A stretch of DNA of 64,000 bases from Ornithodoros turicata (Eukaryota > Arthropoda > Arachnida > Ixodida > Argasidae), in contig NC_088201.1 of the NCBI RefSeq assembly GCF_037126465.1, forward strand, positions 233,326,258 to 233,390,257. The letters are read 5' to 3'. Below, one piece after another: positions 47,222 to 59,105 of the stretch. The notes below the pieces were generated by a model. That model saw nothing but the letters and a program-made list of their open reading frames with translations. It had not been told where the DNA came from and searched no databases. Numbering within the stretch: position 1 is the stretch's first letter; each line of letters begins with the position of its first letter. The translations under genes were made by a program, and so were the position numbers.

Positions 47222-48330
47222 AACACATGTTACGGATCTGTACCACCGTCTCCCCTCCTCTCTCTCTGTGTGATGAGGCAGGCTGTGAGTCAACCCACGG
47301 GACGACCCGGGTCACCTCACCTTTGCCTACACTGGACGCGGACGGCGGAGCCCTCGGATAGAAGCTAGCACGAGACAGAGACAAACAAGGTTGTAAGCAG
47401 AAACTTTACTGTGAGCACAGGTCGAAACAGTGGGTTGTATCTGGGAGCACCTCGTCCGCGGACTCAGCAGAAGGAACTCTCTGCGCAGACAACGCAACGC
47501 CAACCTCCAAGCAATATACTCCGAGCGAGCTAGAGGCATCAATCTGGTTGGCAGAAGAACAGCCGGAACCAATAACCCAAAACCAGATGTTAAGTGTCAG
47601 GACAAAGAACCGGCCGGGCGGTTAGAACTCGAAGCGCCGATCCAAATGGTCGGCCCGAAATCCTTCTCCTCGCAGAACCCAATCCCGTGCACTTTTGTGC
47701 GTGCCCCCCTTACGTCCCTTCCCCCCTCCCCGAGCTTCTACTTCGCCCAGGTGTGACCACCACCATCAGGGGCGGAACTAGGATTTTCTCGAGGAGGGGC
47801 GTCCGCTATGGACAAGTGCCAGGTGCATGCTGGTATTGGTTCATTGAACCCTATGTTTAAGTCTGGAATTGAGGGGGTCCGAACGCCTGGAACCCCCCTC
47901 CCCATGGATCCGAGCCTGGTTCACCCTAACCTGTCATTACTCTCCCCTCCTCACGCGCGCGTTTCGAGTTGCGATCGTTTATTTAAGAACCTTCATGGCC
48001 GTTGCTTGGCTTCATATTGCTTCTTCAGCTTCAACGAGAGAGAGAGTCCCTATTCGAGACCATTCGAATGACACCTTTCTGTAAGTGCGTGTGTTGGCGT
48101 GCGTCTTATAGTATAGAAAACACCACCACCACCGACAACAACATATATATTCTGATGATGAAGTGGGGGAGGTTTTCCACTCTAGGAGTGGAATGCTACC
48201 CCATAGCTAGGGGGGCCTAATATGAGGGGGTGACAATGATGAGTGATGACGATGATAGAGAACGGGAATGATCGGAGCGGCGATGGCCATGCTGAACGTG
48301 ATCGTGATGGTGGAAATGGCCTAGAGCGCT
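47222..48330. other. No gene recognised
   Basis: GC-richer than average, with short unsupported ORFs; may include old retroelement debris. Confidence 0.35.
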
Positions 48331-48554
48331 GCTGGGGTCATAATGATGGGTCATAGTACAGACAACCGTACGTTCAGATATAGAAAAGTGTATGTCGCCT
48401 GTTGCCTACCACTCTCTCTCTCTTTTCAGCAGTCTGTTCAGTCATCGCGGGAGCTCCTCCTCTCCACGTGGCCTCAGAGTGGATTTGGAACCCTCAGAAA
48501 TAAGCTCCTCTTCACATCCCAGTGTCTCTGTTCGTCGAGACCTTCTCTGCAATC

Positions 48555-48700
48555 TCGCAATGACGTCTTTTCCGGGTTTTTAGTCGAGCAGCCAATTAGG
48601 ACGACGCGAGCGAGTGCCGTGCACGTGACGCGCGGAACTCACGACTGACGGTCTTATAAACGGACGCGAACGCCGTTCGATATTAATTCTTCAGCCCTGT
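48555..48700 (+). promoter_or_regulatory. Core promoter of plus-strand paralogue
   Basis: TGACGTCT (48561-48568, one change from the palindromic site in the other arm), CCAAT (48592-48596), TATAAA (48655-48660) and TTCTTCAGC (48688-48696). The 24-nt segment after CAGC that carries the exon-1 donor in the other arm is missing. A nearby GACGTAAGC (about 48714) could act as a replacement donor. Confidence 0.55.
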
Positions 48701-49043
48701 TTTCACTATTCCCGACGTAAGCTGCTTTGACGAAACAAAGGGCAACTGTATAACACTGCAGTAGGGATTCTCTTAACGTGACGTTATTGGAAATCCAGTT
48801 TCCTCAACTCCCTTCTTATACCCGAAAGCTGGACACTTCTTGTAAGATTTCTCGGATCTTAACGCTGTACTAGTGTACCGTCGAAAGAGTAACACATTTC
48901 ACCACCCTCCTCAGTGGTTATAAATGCGGTTTCTCAGATTCCGCGTCTGCTCGTAAGCACGCGGACCTTTCGGATTTTTTTTTTTTTTTTTTGACGGCGG
49001 ATAATATCTTTCGCTTCTATTCCCGCAAGAAGACAATCCCTGC

Positions 49044-49288
49044 CACTCTAAGAAGAAGAGAAAAAAAGGTGTGAAAGGTGAAAGGAAACTCCTATCGTTA
49101 CCACCTAGGTCGACATAGCGTCAGATAAAAGGGTGCAAAACGGTGGTAAGAGCGATTATCAGGAATCTAAATTTCTACAAAAGGGGCGTACGCCCCCATG
49201 GCTCGCCGAACCTGAACCGGTGACCCTATCATTTGTGGCAATGGTTGGCAGACAAGGTGCAATGCGGCGAAGTTCTGTTTTGAGAGTG
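49044..49288. mobile_element. Diverged family G element
   Basis: Ends CACTCTAAGAAGAAG/TTTTGAGAGTG. The right arm resembles family G (GAACTTCGCCGCATTGCAC in complement) and the centre holds GGGGCGTACGCCCC. Absent from the other arm at this position. Confidence 0.65.
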
Positions 49289-49824
49289 ATGTAGCAGGTA
49301 GAACTTTGCAACCGTTTAGGCATAACATACGAAAAAACCGTTACCTCCTAGCATGTGTAACTGCTCCACCTTATTTCCAACGAGTGTGTATGAAGGGACT
49401 GAAAAACTAAAACTGTAACCATACTGTCGTTATCATTTTATTTACTCAAGTCAGCACAAAATTAAGTCTCTTGGCAAGTCAGCATGTTCCTTCGTGAGTT
49501 GTGCAACGTGTTATTGGAAATGTGAAAAAAAAAAGAAAAAAAAGAAAGGAACGCTTCTAAGACCCAAGATCTTTGAACAGTGTGTGCGACAAATTGACGT
49601 CACCATCGAATACAGTTTACATCCGGGATTCACTGATGATGATCCTGCGCTATCCCGAGAAAAAAAAAATCATTTCAGACAACGCTTTCCCTCCGTGCCA
49701 TTTGGTTTCGTTTATCTGGGCTTCGGTTCCCGCATCCGCACATGAAATGCCCTGGAGCCCCAAGAACAGTCCTGCCTTACCCCGATGAATGAATTAGGGT
49801 ACATGCTAAGGGAAGATTTGTAAG

Positions 49825-49906
49825 CCAAACGTCGCCATGGTAGTACTGGACAGCTGTTCCGGCCTTCTTGGGCCTCATCAGCACTGCGCAGGCAGGCAAC
49901 GTTTGA
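49825..49906 (-). ncRNA. Hammerhead ribozyme copy 1, core mutated
   Basis: Minus strand: CTGATGA, GGCC/GGCC stem II, but GGAA in place of GAAA, then CAGCTGTC. The conserved-core change and a weaker inner stem I suggest loss of activity. It lies 244 bp from the intact copy in the same orientation. Confidence 0.65.
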
Positions 49907-50068
49907 GTGGATGGCGTCAGAAGGTCACGTAACACGTGATTCCTCCCGTCAGAGTGAGCTAAGTCCCCACTGAAAGCCCAGTGCAAAGCCAGTAAAGTAT
50001 ACCAGGAAAAAAAAAAAAGAAAACATAGCCGGAGCTCTTTGGCTGCACGTATAGCATAAGTATGTAAG

Positions 50069-50150
50069 TCAAACGTCCCCATGCCAGAACTGGACAGCTG
50101 TTTCGGCCTTCTTGGGCCTCATCAGCAGTACGCAGGCAGGCAACGTTTGA
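50069..50150 (-). ncRNA. Type I hammerhead ribozyme, intact core
   Basis: Minus strand, 5' to 3': TCAAACGT, a spacer, ACTG, CTGATGA, stem II GGCC-CAAGAA-GGCC, GAAA, short stem III closed over AGCT, GTC as cleavage triplet, then CAGT pairing with ACTG, and ACGTTTGA pairing with TCAAACGT. All invariant core bases are present, with a 4-bp inner and 8-bp outer stem I. The very short, palindromic stem III is known from Penelope-associated and animal retrozyme hammerheads. Self-cleavage is inferred, not shown. Confidence 0.75.
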
Positions 50151-52460
50151 GCGGATTTTTTAGAGCATTTTTTTAAAGAAAGTTAAGCCCTGCCCCCCAT
50201 TTCAGAATGTATTACCCTTTCCCATCTTACCCATTTACACCACATTGACCAGTTCAGTCGTTTTGGGGCTTTTGTGAAACGTATACTTTTTGATGATGAT
50301 GGTTATCCTCAAAGAAGACTGGAGAATACCAGAAAATAAATGAGACATCGTCCGCGTGATGAATCCCGCGCGCTGACTCCTCTCGAAGGTGTGCGACGGG
50401 CAATGAGAACGCCATCGGCATTATTTGAACAGAAGACCAATGTTTTTCGAGTCAACATCACAGATGGGTATTTACCTGTGGCTGACTCTCTAAAGCCAGG
50501 ACGTCCTAAACTATGCTATCTCGCGACTTATCCCACGTAGAAGACAACGTGTCTTGCCCCCGCGATGCTCCTCGCGATATACTACAAGCTATTCACTTTG
50601 AATGCATGAACAGTAATATGTGAAAGCGGGGCTGAAATTTGACTTCACGCTGGACATGGTCAGGGTGAACAAGCCAGGGGCAACAAATGTTCGCGTGGAA
50701 GCAGGAATTGATATTCCTCTGTTCGCTAAACTGAGCTTGTTTTCTGTACCTCGGAGTCCGCTACCTCGAGCTTCCCGGAGACCAGACTTGTACGTATTTG
50801 GAGCATTGTACTTAAAATACTGTATTTTAAATACAATTTGCGGTATTTCGGTGCTCTACTCAATACTTTTTCTTTTGTGTACTTGTACTCTATTTAAAAT
50901 ACATTTTATGGTATTTTCTACCCAATACTCTAATTACATATTTTGGATCTCCCTCTCAAACTTTCTGTGTCTCGTCTTTCCATTATCTTCAGCTTGTTCA
51001 GTGGAAATTTCCTGGTTCCCTCGGACTTGACCCGCACATTCGCCCTTCTTGGAAGCCCCGTGTTTACTAATCCTTGGGCGCCTGAGGGTTCTATTATGTG
51101 TGCCCTGACATGGTAACGCCGAATCCTGACCTCGCCGACCAGGGACCTGCTTTGTTCTGGATCACATATACTTAGCGGTGATATGTGGTATCTCTTTGTC
51201 ATCTTTCGCGAACTTGTGTTCAGATGACTCCTATCACACGGGGACAGCTTGCGTAGTACGCGGGGTTTAGGTGATTCATGTCACATAGCGGCGACTTGCC
51301 GCAGTGACCAGTGACTGGTGACTTTGTGTTCAAGGATAAATAGTCTCTTAATTGTATTTCAAATACTTTTTGAAGTATTTTGTACCCTATCTTAATTACT
51401 TTAATGTCCATGTATTTATACTTTATCTTAATTACATTCTAACGTTAGTATTTATTATCTTATCTTAGATACATTTTGGAGTATCTTGTACGTGTCTCCT
51501 GGAGACCCAGAACAGTCGGAGGGCAGCATGTGGTATTATGACTCCACATGCACTGTTAAAAAAATTTATACCTTTCAGGGTATAAACGGCTTGTCCCAGG
51601 GCGCATATACCTTATGAGGTATAAACACTATACCTCCCTCGGGGTATAGTTTCTTTATACTTCCGTGAAGGTATAATTATTTGCACCTCAGGGTATAAAC
51701 TTATATCCCCTAGAAGGTATATTTTCAAATCCGACGAGAAATATTGGAAAACTGGAACATTCGATTTATTGCAGCGCTATACCAGAGTGGTACTTTCCTA
51801 ATCCAGCTCGTAACAAAATCAGAACAAAATAATACTTAGCGATAAGCGCTTGAATAACAACAACTACCGCGAGAAGGAAAGAGAGGAAGAAAATACCTGA
51901 ACACGCACGCACACAAAAACGTACCCTGGCCAAACTCATAGTCACAAAGTGCAGGTGTAAAACGTATAGAGGAGAGCTCGTGCAAATTACTCGCCGCGCA
52001 AGAAGCAACGTGAGAGGATTTGGTGGATAACAGATACCGGTATAATACATCGTGGCTTCGCAAAATGTATGGGCCGCCTTCGCCCGCGGAAACAATATAT
52101 GAGTGAGGACGCGTAAATTTGGCAATTTCTGAACAAATAAATCACTGCCCCTATTAATTACGATGCAACTGTATTACTGACTGATTAAATTACTGCTTAG
52201 CCATGATGCTACTGTTTCGACCACAAATTAATGGTGTACCACAGGTTCACAGCTAAAGGTATACAAAATACCGAAGGTATAAACGCAAGAGCGATGTACC
52301 TTATTATACCCTCAACTGGCGTGAAAGGTATAGCCTCGGCGATTTACACCTTCCACATGGTTTCAACGGGGTATAAACGTTGGTGATGAGGTATAAATAT
52401 TGTGGTTTAGCCCTATAGTTTATACCTTCGTTATACCTTATCTATGTCTTTTCTTCTAAC

Positions 52461-53454
52461 CATAGATTGAGAAGTTACCCGTCAGAAAGAACTCGTTACA
52501 AGTTAATTTACCGTGTGCAAAATGTAACTAAGTTAATAACGAAGTTCTTCAGCCTGAAATGTAACTCGCAGTTACTGAGTTACTTTAAAAAAAGAACGAG
52601 TTACTTCCAAGTTACTTCGGACACAAAATAGCTTTACGCAGCTGCAGCGCGCGTGAGCAGTTGAAATGTACCCCACGTTTTTAGAATATACCACCAAACA
52701 GCCCGGTTTTTATCGCTTTTTAGCAGTTGAGTTAGACCTTGACTTGCCTACGGAGGAGTGCAACACGCTTAGATCGTTTTCGTTTATGTCCAACAATAGA
52801 CCTCTTCCTGTTTGTAAATAAATGACGTCATAGTGTTCGACCGCGCCCAAATTTGGTAGAATTGAACTACTCTCGAAGCTAGATGTGAACAAGGTCGCGC
52901 CCGAAAGCCACGGTCTTGAGGACATTGCGATATGGTCCCTTGAAGGGACGCGACCCTCGGTCCTTCTTCTCTTTCAATGGGAGGCAGCGAACAAGTGCCC
53001 GTTCGTGGAACCCAGCTCTCTTCTTCCGTTTTGTTTCGGTTTCAGTCTGTCTATACCAATGTCATGATAACGTTCCTCTAGTAGAGGTCTATTCGAACGC
53101 TTTGCATCTTTCTACCTGTGGGCGCCCCAATGGTTCAGTTTCATTTCAATGGCAGCGATTCTTACATCCTCAATAAAATACTGTCATTGATTGAATGTCA
53201 CGTTTCATGGCAAAAAATGCCATGAAGGAACCTGCGAGAAAGCAAGAAAATATGTGGACGCGAGTGAAAAGCGAGTTAAAAGTAACTTGGAAGTTACCTT
53301 AAGTTACTTTGGCAAAGTTCTCCGAAAAATGAACGAGTTCCTCTGAAGGTTACCACGGCGGAAAGTACCGAGTTAAGTTACAAGTTACCAAAAAAAAAAA
53401 AACGGAACTTAGTTACAGTAACGAGTTACTTGTAACGAGTTACCTCGAAGTCTG
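52461..53454. mobile_element. hAT-like MITE, family H, copy 2, perfect 8-bp TSD
   Basis: Inserted in the right end of the D element. CTTCTAAC occurs at 52453-52460 and 53455-53462. Ends CATAGATTGAG/CTCGAAGTCTG; iterated GTTAC motifs. Assigned to hAT from TSD length. Confidence 0.85.
52665..52721. mobile_element. 57-bp insertion with 9-bp direct repeat
   Basis: Present in H copy 2, absent in copy 1. AGCAGTTGA flanks it at 52656-52664 and 52722-52730. Origin unknown; no inverted ends. Confidence 0.6.
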
Positions 53455-53466
53455 CTTCTAACAGTG

Positions 53467-54553
53467 CACACTAAACTTTTTTACACCCTTTCCAGTGTAA
53501 AAATGGTGTTTGATAACTCACACCCATTAAGGTGTAAAGTCTGTAGGGTGTAAGCAGATACACCCCTTAGAAAGCTGTACCTCTGAATTTGCCTTTGAAA
53601 ATTTATTACAGCATTTTAAAGATTGAGGCCGTGACTTGAATGTAGGCCGCACCATACACCGGTAGTGACGTCAATTTTCTGTCAAATGGTCATTTTGCTG
53701 AATATATTCACGGGAACATGCTCTAACTTTTGTACCTGCCTTGATGCGTTTCATGGTGCGCATGAAACTTCGCTTCCATCGAATTACCGTAGTTTTGCAC
53801 TCACTGTTCGTGACGTCACGGTGAGTAGGAAACCGAAACGGGGTATGGTTCGGGTATTCGATTTAATTCGATTCCTCGAAAACTATTTCATTTTCAGATG
53901 TATCCTTGCACATACGGTATGTACGCCGGGAGGAGAACGTTATTCAGCCGGAGTCTGAATACCCGCCGGGGTCCCTACTGTCCCTTTTTAATCTGCTTTT
54001 GCTTTGCCATTCTGATGTCATTCGAAGGCCGCATTAGATTGAAAGAGTTTCATCAATTTTTTTCCTGCATGGTTGTGTACATATTAAGTGCAGTTCATTA
54101 CTGCCATGCCCATGTTCACCTCTGAGACCTTAAATAAAATATCCACAGTTACTGGTCTTGGTATAGTTGGCCTGTGTAAGAAGTCGGCTGACATCATTTG
54201 CAGCATATCATTTAATTATGTGCAGTTCTAAGTAATGTGCATGATGTTCAGTGCCACACTTAAAAACACTGGAGTGCATGGACTATCCTCACAGCACAGA
54301 ACGAACAGAAGCTAAGGTGCATAAGTCCCATCGCTGCTAAAATTACTGAAATGCTGTGTGCAGCTGACCCGCCTTTTACACTCTATGGGCCTGATGACCT
54401 TCTCACGAAGGGGTGTGAAAAGCAGACAGAAGGGCGTAAACAGCAGGATACACCCCCTTTACACTCAAATGGGTGTTAGACAGTTAAGTGTGGGGTGTAA
54501 ACTGTGCAATACCCCCTTTTAACACCTAAAGAGGTGTGAATTTTTTTAGTGTG
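53467..54553. mobile_element. Foldback/TIR element, family F
   Basis: Ends CACACTAAACTTTTTTACAC/TTTTTTTAGTGTG. Sub-terminal GGTGTAAA/TTTACACC motifs are iterated. It starts on the base after the D element ends. A 97-codon ORF inside has no recognisable motif. Confidence 0.75.
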
Positions 54554-54703
54554 TGTGGCATCATGTGGCATCATGGTGTCCCCTTTTATTTCAAGCTTCC
54601 ACACTTTGGGAAACACTGCAGTATCTCAGCTGGTCCGCACTAATAATTGTGCAGATCATGAGGGAGTATAATTTCCTATATGTTCTCTCAAATAGACGTA
54701 ATT

Positions 54704-56041
54704 CCCAATTGAAAAAAAAATGGTACAGGGATTCTCATAAGAAACATCTCACAGATTCGTAAGAGAAATTCAATGCGATTATTCCCCATATTCTTACAGG
54801 TTTTCTGATACAATTTCCACAGGACCTCTATGAAACCCCCGTAAAGCTCTCTTAAGGGTTTATCATTTCTCACAGGACTGAGACGTCCAAATGGTCTTAT
54901 AAGATTTACAGTAAAGAAATCACGTTCTATACACCAAGTGCCAATCTGTGTCATCTGCCCACTCTTTATTTATATCGTTGAAAATAATCGCATGTGCAGA
55001 ACAAAACAACCCAGCTTTGTAGCCTTCGGTAGATCTGAGGTCTTCTCATTAAGATATCCTTGATAGATCGCGAAAAGAAACGAAAAAGAAACGAAAGCAA
55101 GAACGGGACTAATGTCCATTGTGACATTACGATTGTACATATATGATCTTGTTTGGAAAAGCTATTCAGGCAAAGCATGCGTGTGCAGAAATTGGATGAA
55201 GGAGCGCAGATTTTAGAAAACAGGCACAATGCAATAAAAATCATGATCTAGACCAGAACGCCGCTACTGTAATGCAGAAGATCTGTTCAGCCAGAGTACT
55301 AATGTATGCTTACAGGTAAGGTGACTACAGTGCGGAATAAGATGTTTTTGGCGATGATAAGGCATATCGCTGCGAAGAGATAATTTTTCCGAGTCATATT
55401 ACATTCTAAGGAAAAGAACGCAACGCTGCTTTCATCTTGATGCTCGTTTTATGGGCCTAACACATTCTGCTTGATGCACCTTCCGTAGTCTGCACCTTCT
55501 GTTCCAAACGTAAGGCCGTAAACACATCTACACGGTGTTTGCGGTCCTACGTTTGGACCAGATTGTGTAGAATGCGGAAGGTGCCCAAGGCAGAACGTCT
55601 GAGGTCCGCAAAAAGAGCATAAAAATCGTTTACAAATAAAGATGCCTTGTAGTCATGCATTTTGGGTCACTATACAAACGCGCGGGATTTTCTCACAGTA
55701 TCAAGCACAATTTGACTTGCGCAACAAGAAAGTTGCAAACAAAAGTTGCAAAAGGTAACAAATATACAGTCCAGCCAGTCCTGAACAAACACAGCAGGAA
55801 TCCATAAATACAATGCACAGCATATACGTGGCAAGACAAGAAATGCCATTAGGTATAACGTGTAAGTCTTTGTCGCACGTTTCTTATCTCCCACTAAAAA
55901 AAGAAAAAAAAAGAAAAGGCGAGGAGGATACTACAACTAGTGAACAGATACGGTATTTGATGGTTTGCTGTGGGAGACACAATTTTCACTACCGGAAAAT
56001 GAACAATATTCTAAACACACAATTTTGTAAGCTTCAGTACA
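54704..56041. other. No gene; includes an imperfect hairpin
   Basis: 55467-55600 folds on itself (CCAAACGTA...TACGTTTGG, CACCTTC...GAAGGTG). 54.7-54.96 carries CTCTTA/TAAGAG-rich sequence like 57.78-58.08. Confidence 0.45.
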
Positions 56042-56573
56042 CAGTCTAAAAAAAAAGGGGGGGGGTAAAACGGGGAGTAATTGCAGCTTCTACTCCCCTA
56101 GACTGCAATTATTCCTCATTTTAGACCCCTATCCCGACATTTAGTCCCGACATTTACTCCCCAGGACCGCAAATTGTCACTGAACTTTGGGAATGGTTTC
56201 CTGAATGCAGCAGTCTACGTCAATATGTGCCCTTGGTCCATTTGATGGCATAATGCTGTATAACTCAGCAAAAGTAGCAATTTTGCACCCACACAGAGTA
56301 AGAAACAGTTCGCGCATCTTTCTTCGCAAATTGTGTCCTAGTATGCCTCGATATATCGCGGTTGACGGTTTGCTTCAAAGTATTTTCATGCATGCACATC
56401 AATTATTTACCTGGGACTCTTACAGCATCGCGTGAAATGCGGTCTCCACTCTGTGACATTCATTTACTCCCGCGCATTTACTCCCGAAAGGGACTATTTT
56501 TTGTGGCAATGCATTTAGTCCCCAAAAGGAGTAAAATTACTCCTTATTACTCTTTTTTTTTATCCTTTGACTG
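56042..56573 (+). mobile_element. Family C element, near complete
   Basis: CAGTCTAAAAAAAAAGGGGG to TCCTTTGACTG with the C interior in order. The termini are diverged. Confidence 0.7.
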
Positions 56574-57029
56574 CAGTACTTCCGATATTAGTGTACGCTA
56601 AGTATATGTACCTCAATCATTTTAAAATTTTAGATATTGACAGAGCACCTCGCGCAAACAGTACATGAAACTGGCTACAGTTCACGCGATGCATGGTCGG
56701 ATTCGGAAAACACACTAGCAGATTTCGAGCCTGTCGAAACAATGCGAGGAACTCGCCTTCTGAAATAATTTTTCGCACCCCCCAAAAAAACAACAACAAA
56801 AAAACACGAGGGATAGGTATATTTTCTTCCTGCCGTAATAAGGTCGCTCTCAGTTTCGGCAGAAAAATAGATCAAGCTGAAAACCACTCCAAGACTCTTG
56901 CAGTCAATTGCACAAGTGCAATGCCCTCTAGTAACGCGTACTCACGAGGAGCAGTCGCTACGTCGAATGAGATCACTGAGCTTACCTCCACGCATTTTTA
57001 CGTATGCCCTGTTGAAACCAGCCACGCCG

Positions 57030-57430
57030 CCACGCAGTGTGGCCTTTACAGCTCAGAGGCGTTACCGCTTGAGACAAGTTGACTCTCCCACATGCTGCCA
57101 CTGCGGTGCTCTAGAGGATCTGGAGCACATTCTTCTTCATTGCCCCCACTACCAGCCTTCCGGAACCGCACTGTCCGAGTTTCGTTAGTCAGCTCGACTC
57201 TCGCCCCTTCTCCCTATCGAAACTGCTTGGTCTCTGCCCCAATCCAGCCCAGCAACGATCTGCGCTCAAGGCTCTTTTGACATTTCTGGACACCGTCGAA
57301 CTTGGATCGTTATGGTGAAGGGGCTCGTTATTTCATTCCCCACATCCCCACCAGCAATGGGGTAGAGCATCGGCTCTGGCATGAACCTCCCCACTTTCCA
57401 TCTCAAAATAATGTTGCTGTTGTTGTTGCC
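57030..57430 (+). pseudogene. LINE 3' end, second copy
   Basis: Matches 44700-45080: YRLRQVDSPTCCHCGALE, EHILLHC, and the shared 3' UTR with ACATCCCCACCAGCAATGGG, ending in GTTGTTGTTG. 5'-truncated, frameshifted at about 57185. Confidence 0.8.
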
Positions 57431-57759
57431 AGCCACGCTGCCGTCCGCAGCATACCAAAACGCCAGTTTAATGTTCTTTGTTGACGCCTCTCTATGTCGC
57501 TGTCTCGGACTCCGTGATAAAACTTGCCGGAAGCATCGCTTCACCGCCGTCTTCGATGTAGTTTACGTGGGTGTATATCGCGTATTTGCACCTGACTGCC
57601 GCACCGTTCAGTAGTTGCGTTTAAATGGAGATGCAAAACGGTCAAATCACGATCGCCACGGTCTACTAGGTCATCTCTCGTCGAGGCACGGCGTCAGTCT
57701 GAGAGAGTGAAATACAGTAGAGAGTACTGGAAGAGAGAGAAATACGGCACCAGTCTGTC

Positions 57760-58090
57760 ACATGACTCGGACGGGGTTGCTGTGAGAAATTCTATGAGAA
57801 AGAGTTTCTCTTGCAGATCTTGAGAGAAATTGTGAAGTTCTCTTAGAGATCTTACAGAGCTGTACATCTTTTTTTCTCACAAAACCCGGTCCTTGAAGCT
57901 TCTCTTAAGATGCACCATCAGAAGTTCATTTAAAGGATTTTGTAAGCATGTTCTCTGTAAGAACGTATGTAGCAATACACATCCCTTGTGAGAATTCCTA
58001 AAAGAAAGTTCTAGTCTTGTAAGAAAGTTTGTTGGGTTTTTCAATACTGTTGTTGTTGATAACAGGTGGCTCCTCTCCTGTAGAGTTCCG
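57760..58090. repeat. CTCTTA/GAGAAA-rich degenerate repeat
   Basis: Alternating GAGAAATT/AATTTCTC-like words with partial self-complementarity; similar in style to 54.7-54.96 kb. Confidence 0.35.
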
Positions 58091-58424
58091 CTTATCTGAA
58101 TGTCCCCCCTATTATCTGTGCCCAATATATGGGAATGGCGAGTACCTGTCTAAACGTGGATCAATCGTATGCACTTAAAGAACCGTACTTACAGTAATCA
58201 CATATTAATAACGAACAACTTGCTGAACGAAGAAACGTTCCCGAGAAGGTCGTTGCACTCGGGAAAGTGATGAGCCGAACGTAAAAAAGATGCATGCAGG
58301 CTGGTGTATCAACGAGGACGGTCCGAGCTCCTTCAGGTCGGGGAGTGTCCTAGGAACGCCAGGCAACCCAGTCCTCTCTTCATACTGTCTACTACCTCTG
58401 TCCTTTTTTTACGTCCTCAACCTG

Positions 58425-58570
58425 AAGGATTCCCCCTGAAGTCGGTCCAGGACGCATACAACTCCTCCTCCCCCCGTGTCCCCCACTCCTTCTTGCTGTC
58501 GTCTCTCCATGTGTCCACATCTGCGCGCCGCTGATAGCCACCGTTGATTCGCGGCGCAAACACGGAACAA
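58425..58570 (+). mobile_element. SINE 3' part upstream of peptide gene
   Basis: CCTGAAGTCGGTCCAGGACG followed by CCCCCACTCCTTC and an A-rich tail, the SINE body. The orthologous fragment is at 28597-28700, so it was inserted before the duplication. Confidence 0.7.
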
Positions 58571-58727
58571 CAACAAAAAAAAACAAAAAAAAAACAGAAA
58601 ATGCTCAAGGAAACGACGCCGTCGACAAGAAAGTGTTGTTCGCTGCCCGAGAAACTTAGATTATCGGACACAGAGAGAATGGGAAAGGTTGTTGTAATAT
58701 CACCACTTTCCACCTTTTTAAACACAG

Positions 58728-59105
58728 CAGGCTCTGAAGACACCATGAAGACAGCCATCCTGATGCTGTTCGTTCTGGTCACGTGGGGTGAGTATACAGT
58801 GAACCCTCGTTATTATGACCATGGCCGTTCCCGAAAAGTTTGGTCATAATGCGGAATTGTCATATTAACGGGGGGGATTTGCAGAGGTTTCACTGCGTTG
58901 TTCCCCAGGAGTATGGTCGTAAAGAGCGTATGTCAGATTATCGGGGGTCATATTAACGAGAGTTCACTGTACTTCGTATCGCCTTTCGTGCTCGACGAGC
59001 TGCAATGTCTAACGAAACGACGACCTCTTTGCGCAGGCGCTGTTTCCGAGGTGGAAGCGGTGCATCAGCGTGCCGTAGTGCCTGGAGTCAGGGCTGCACG
59101 CTAAG
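58728..59105 (+). pseudogene. Secreted-peptide paralogue with premature stop
   Basis: Exon 58728-58787 starts at ATG 58745 and reads MKTAILMLFVLVTWG, a signal peptide, then donor GTGAGT. Exon 59037-59105, after TTTGCGCAG, gives AVSEVEAVHQRAVVPGVRAA, Arg, then TAA at 59102-59104, one base before donor GTAAGA. Exon lengths and phases equal those of the minus copy (28234-28429), where the same codon is CAA. The product would be 36 residues if made. A 173-bp MITE sits in the intron (58797-58969) and a hAT-like MITE in the next one. A phase-compatible 3' exon could start at 60009, but the stop precedes it. Confidence 0.55.
58797..58969. mobile_element. Short pogo/mariner-like MITE in intron
   Basis: Ends CAGTGAACCCTCGTTAT/AACGAGAGTTCACTG, flanked by TA on both sides. 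The paralogous intron in the minus arm (28303-28365) is the empty site. Confidence 0.85.

Larger units (their letters stand above)
51551..53466. mobile_element. Family D element split by an hAT-like MITE
   Basis: Starts CACTGTTAAAAAAATTTATA and ends TTCTAACAGTG. Iterated AGGTATA motifs occur at both ends, as at 42974-43979. It is interrupted at 52461-53454. Confidence 0.8.
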
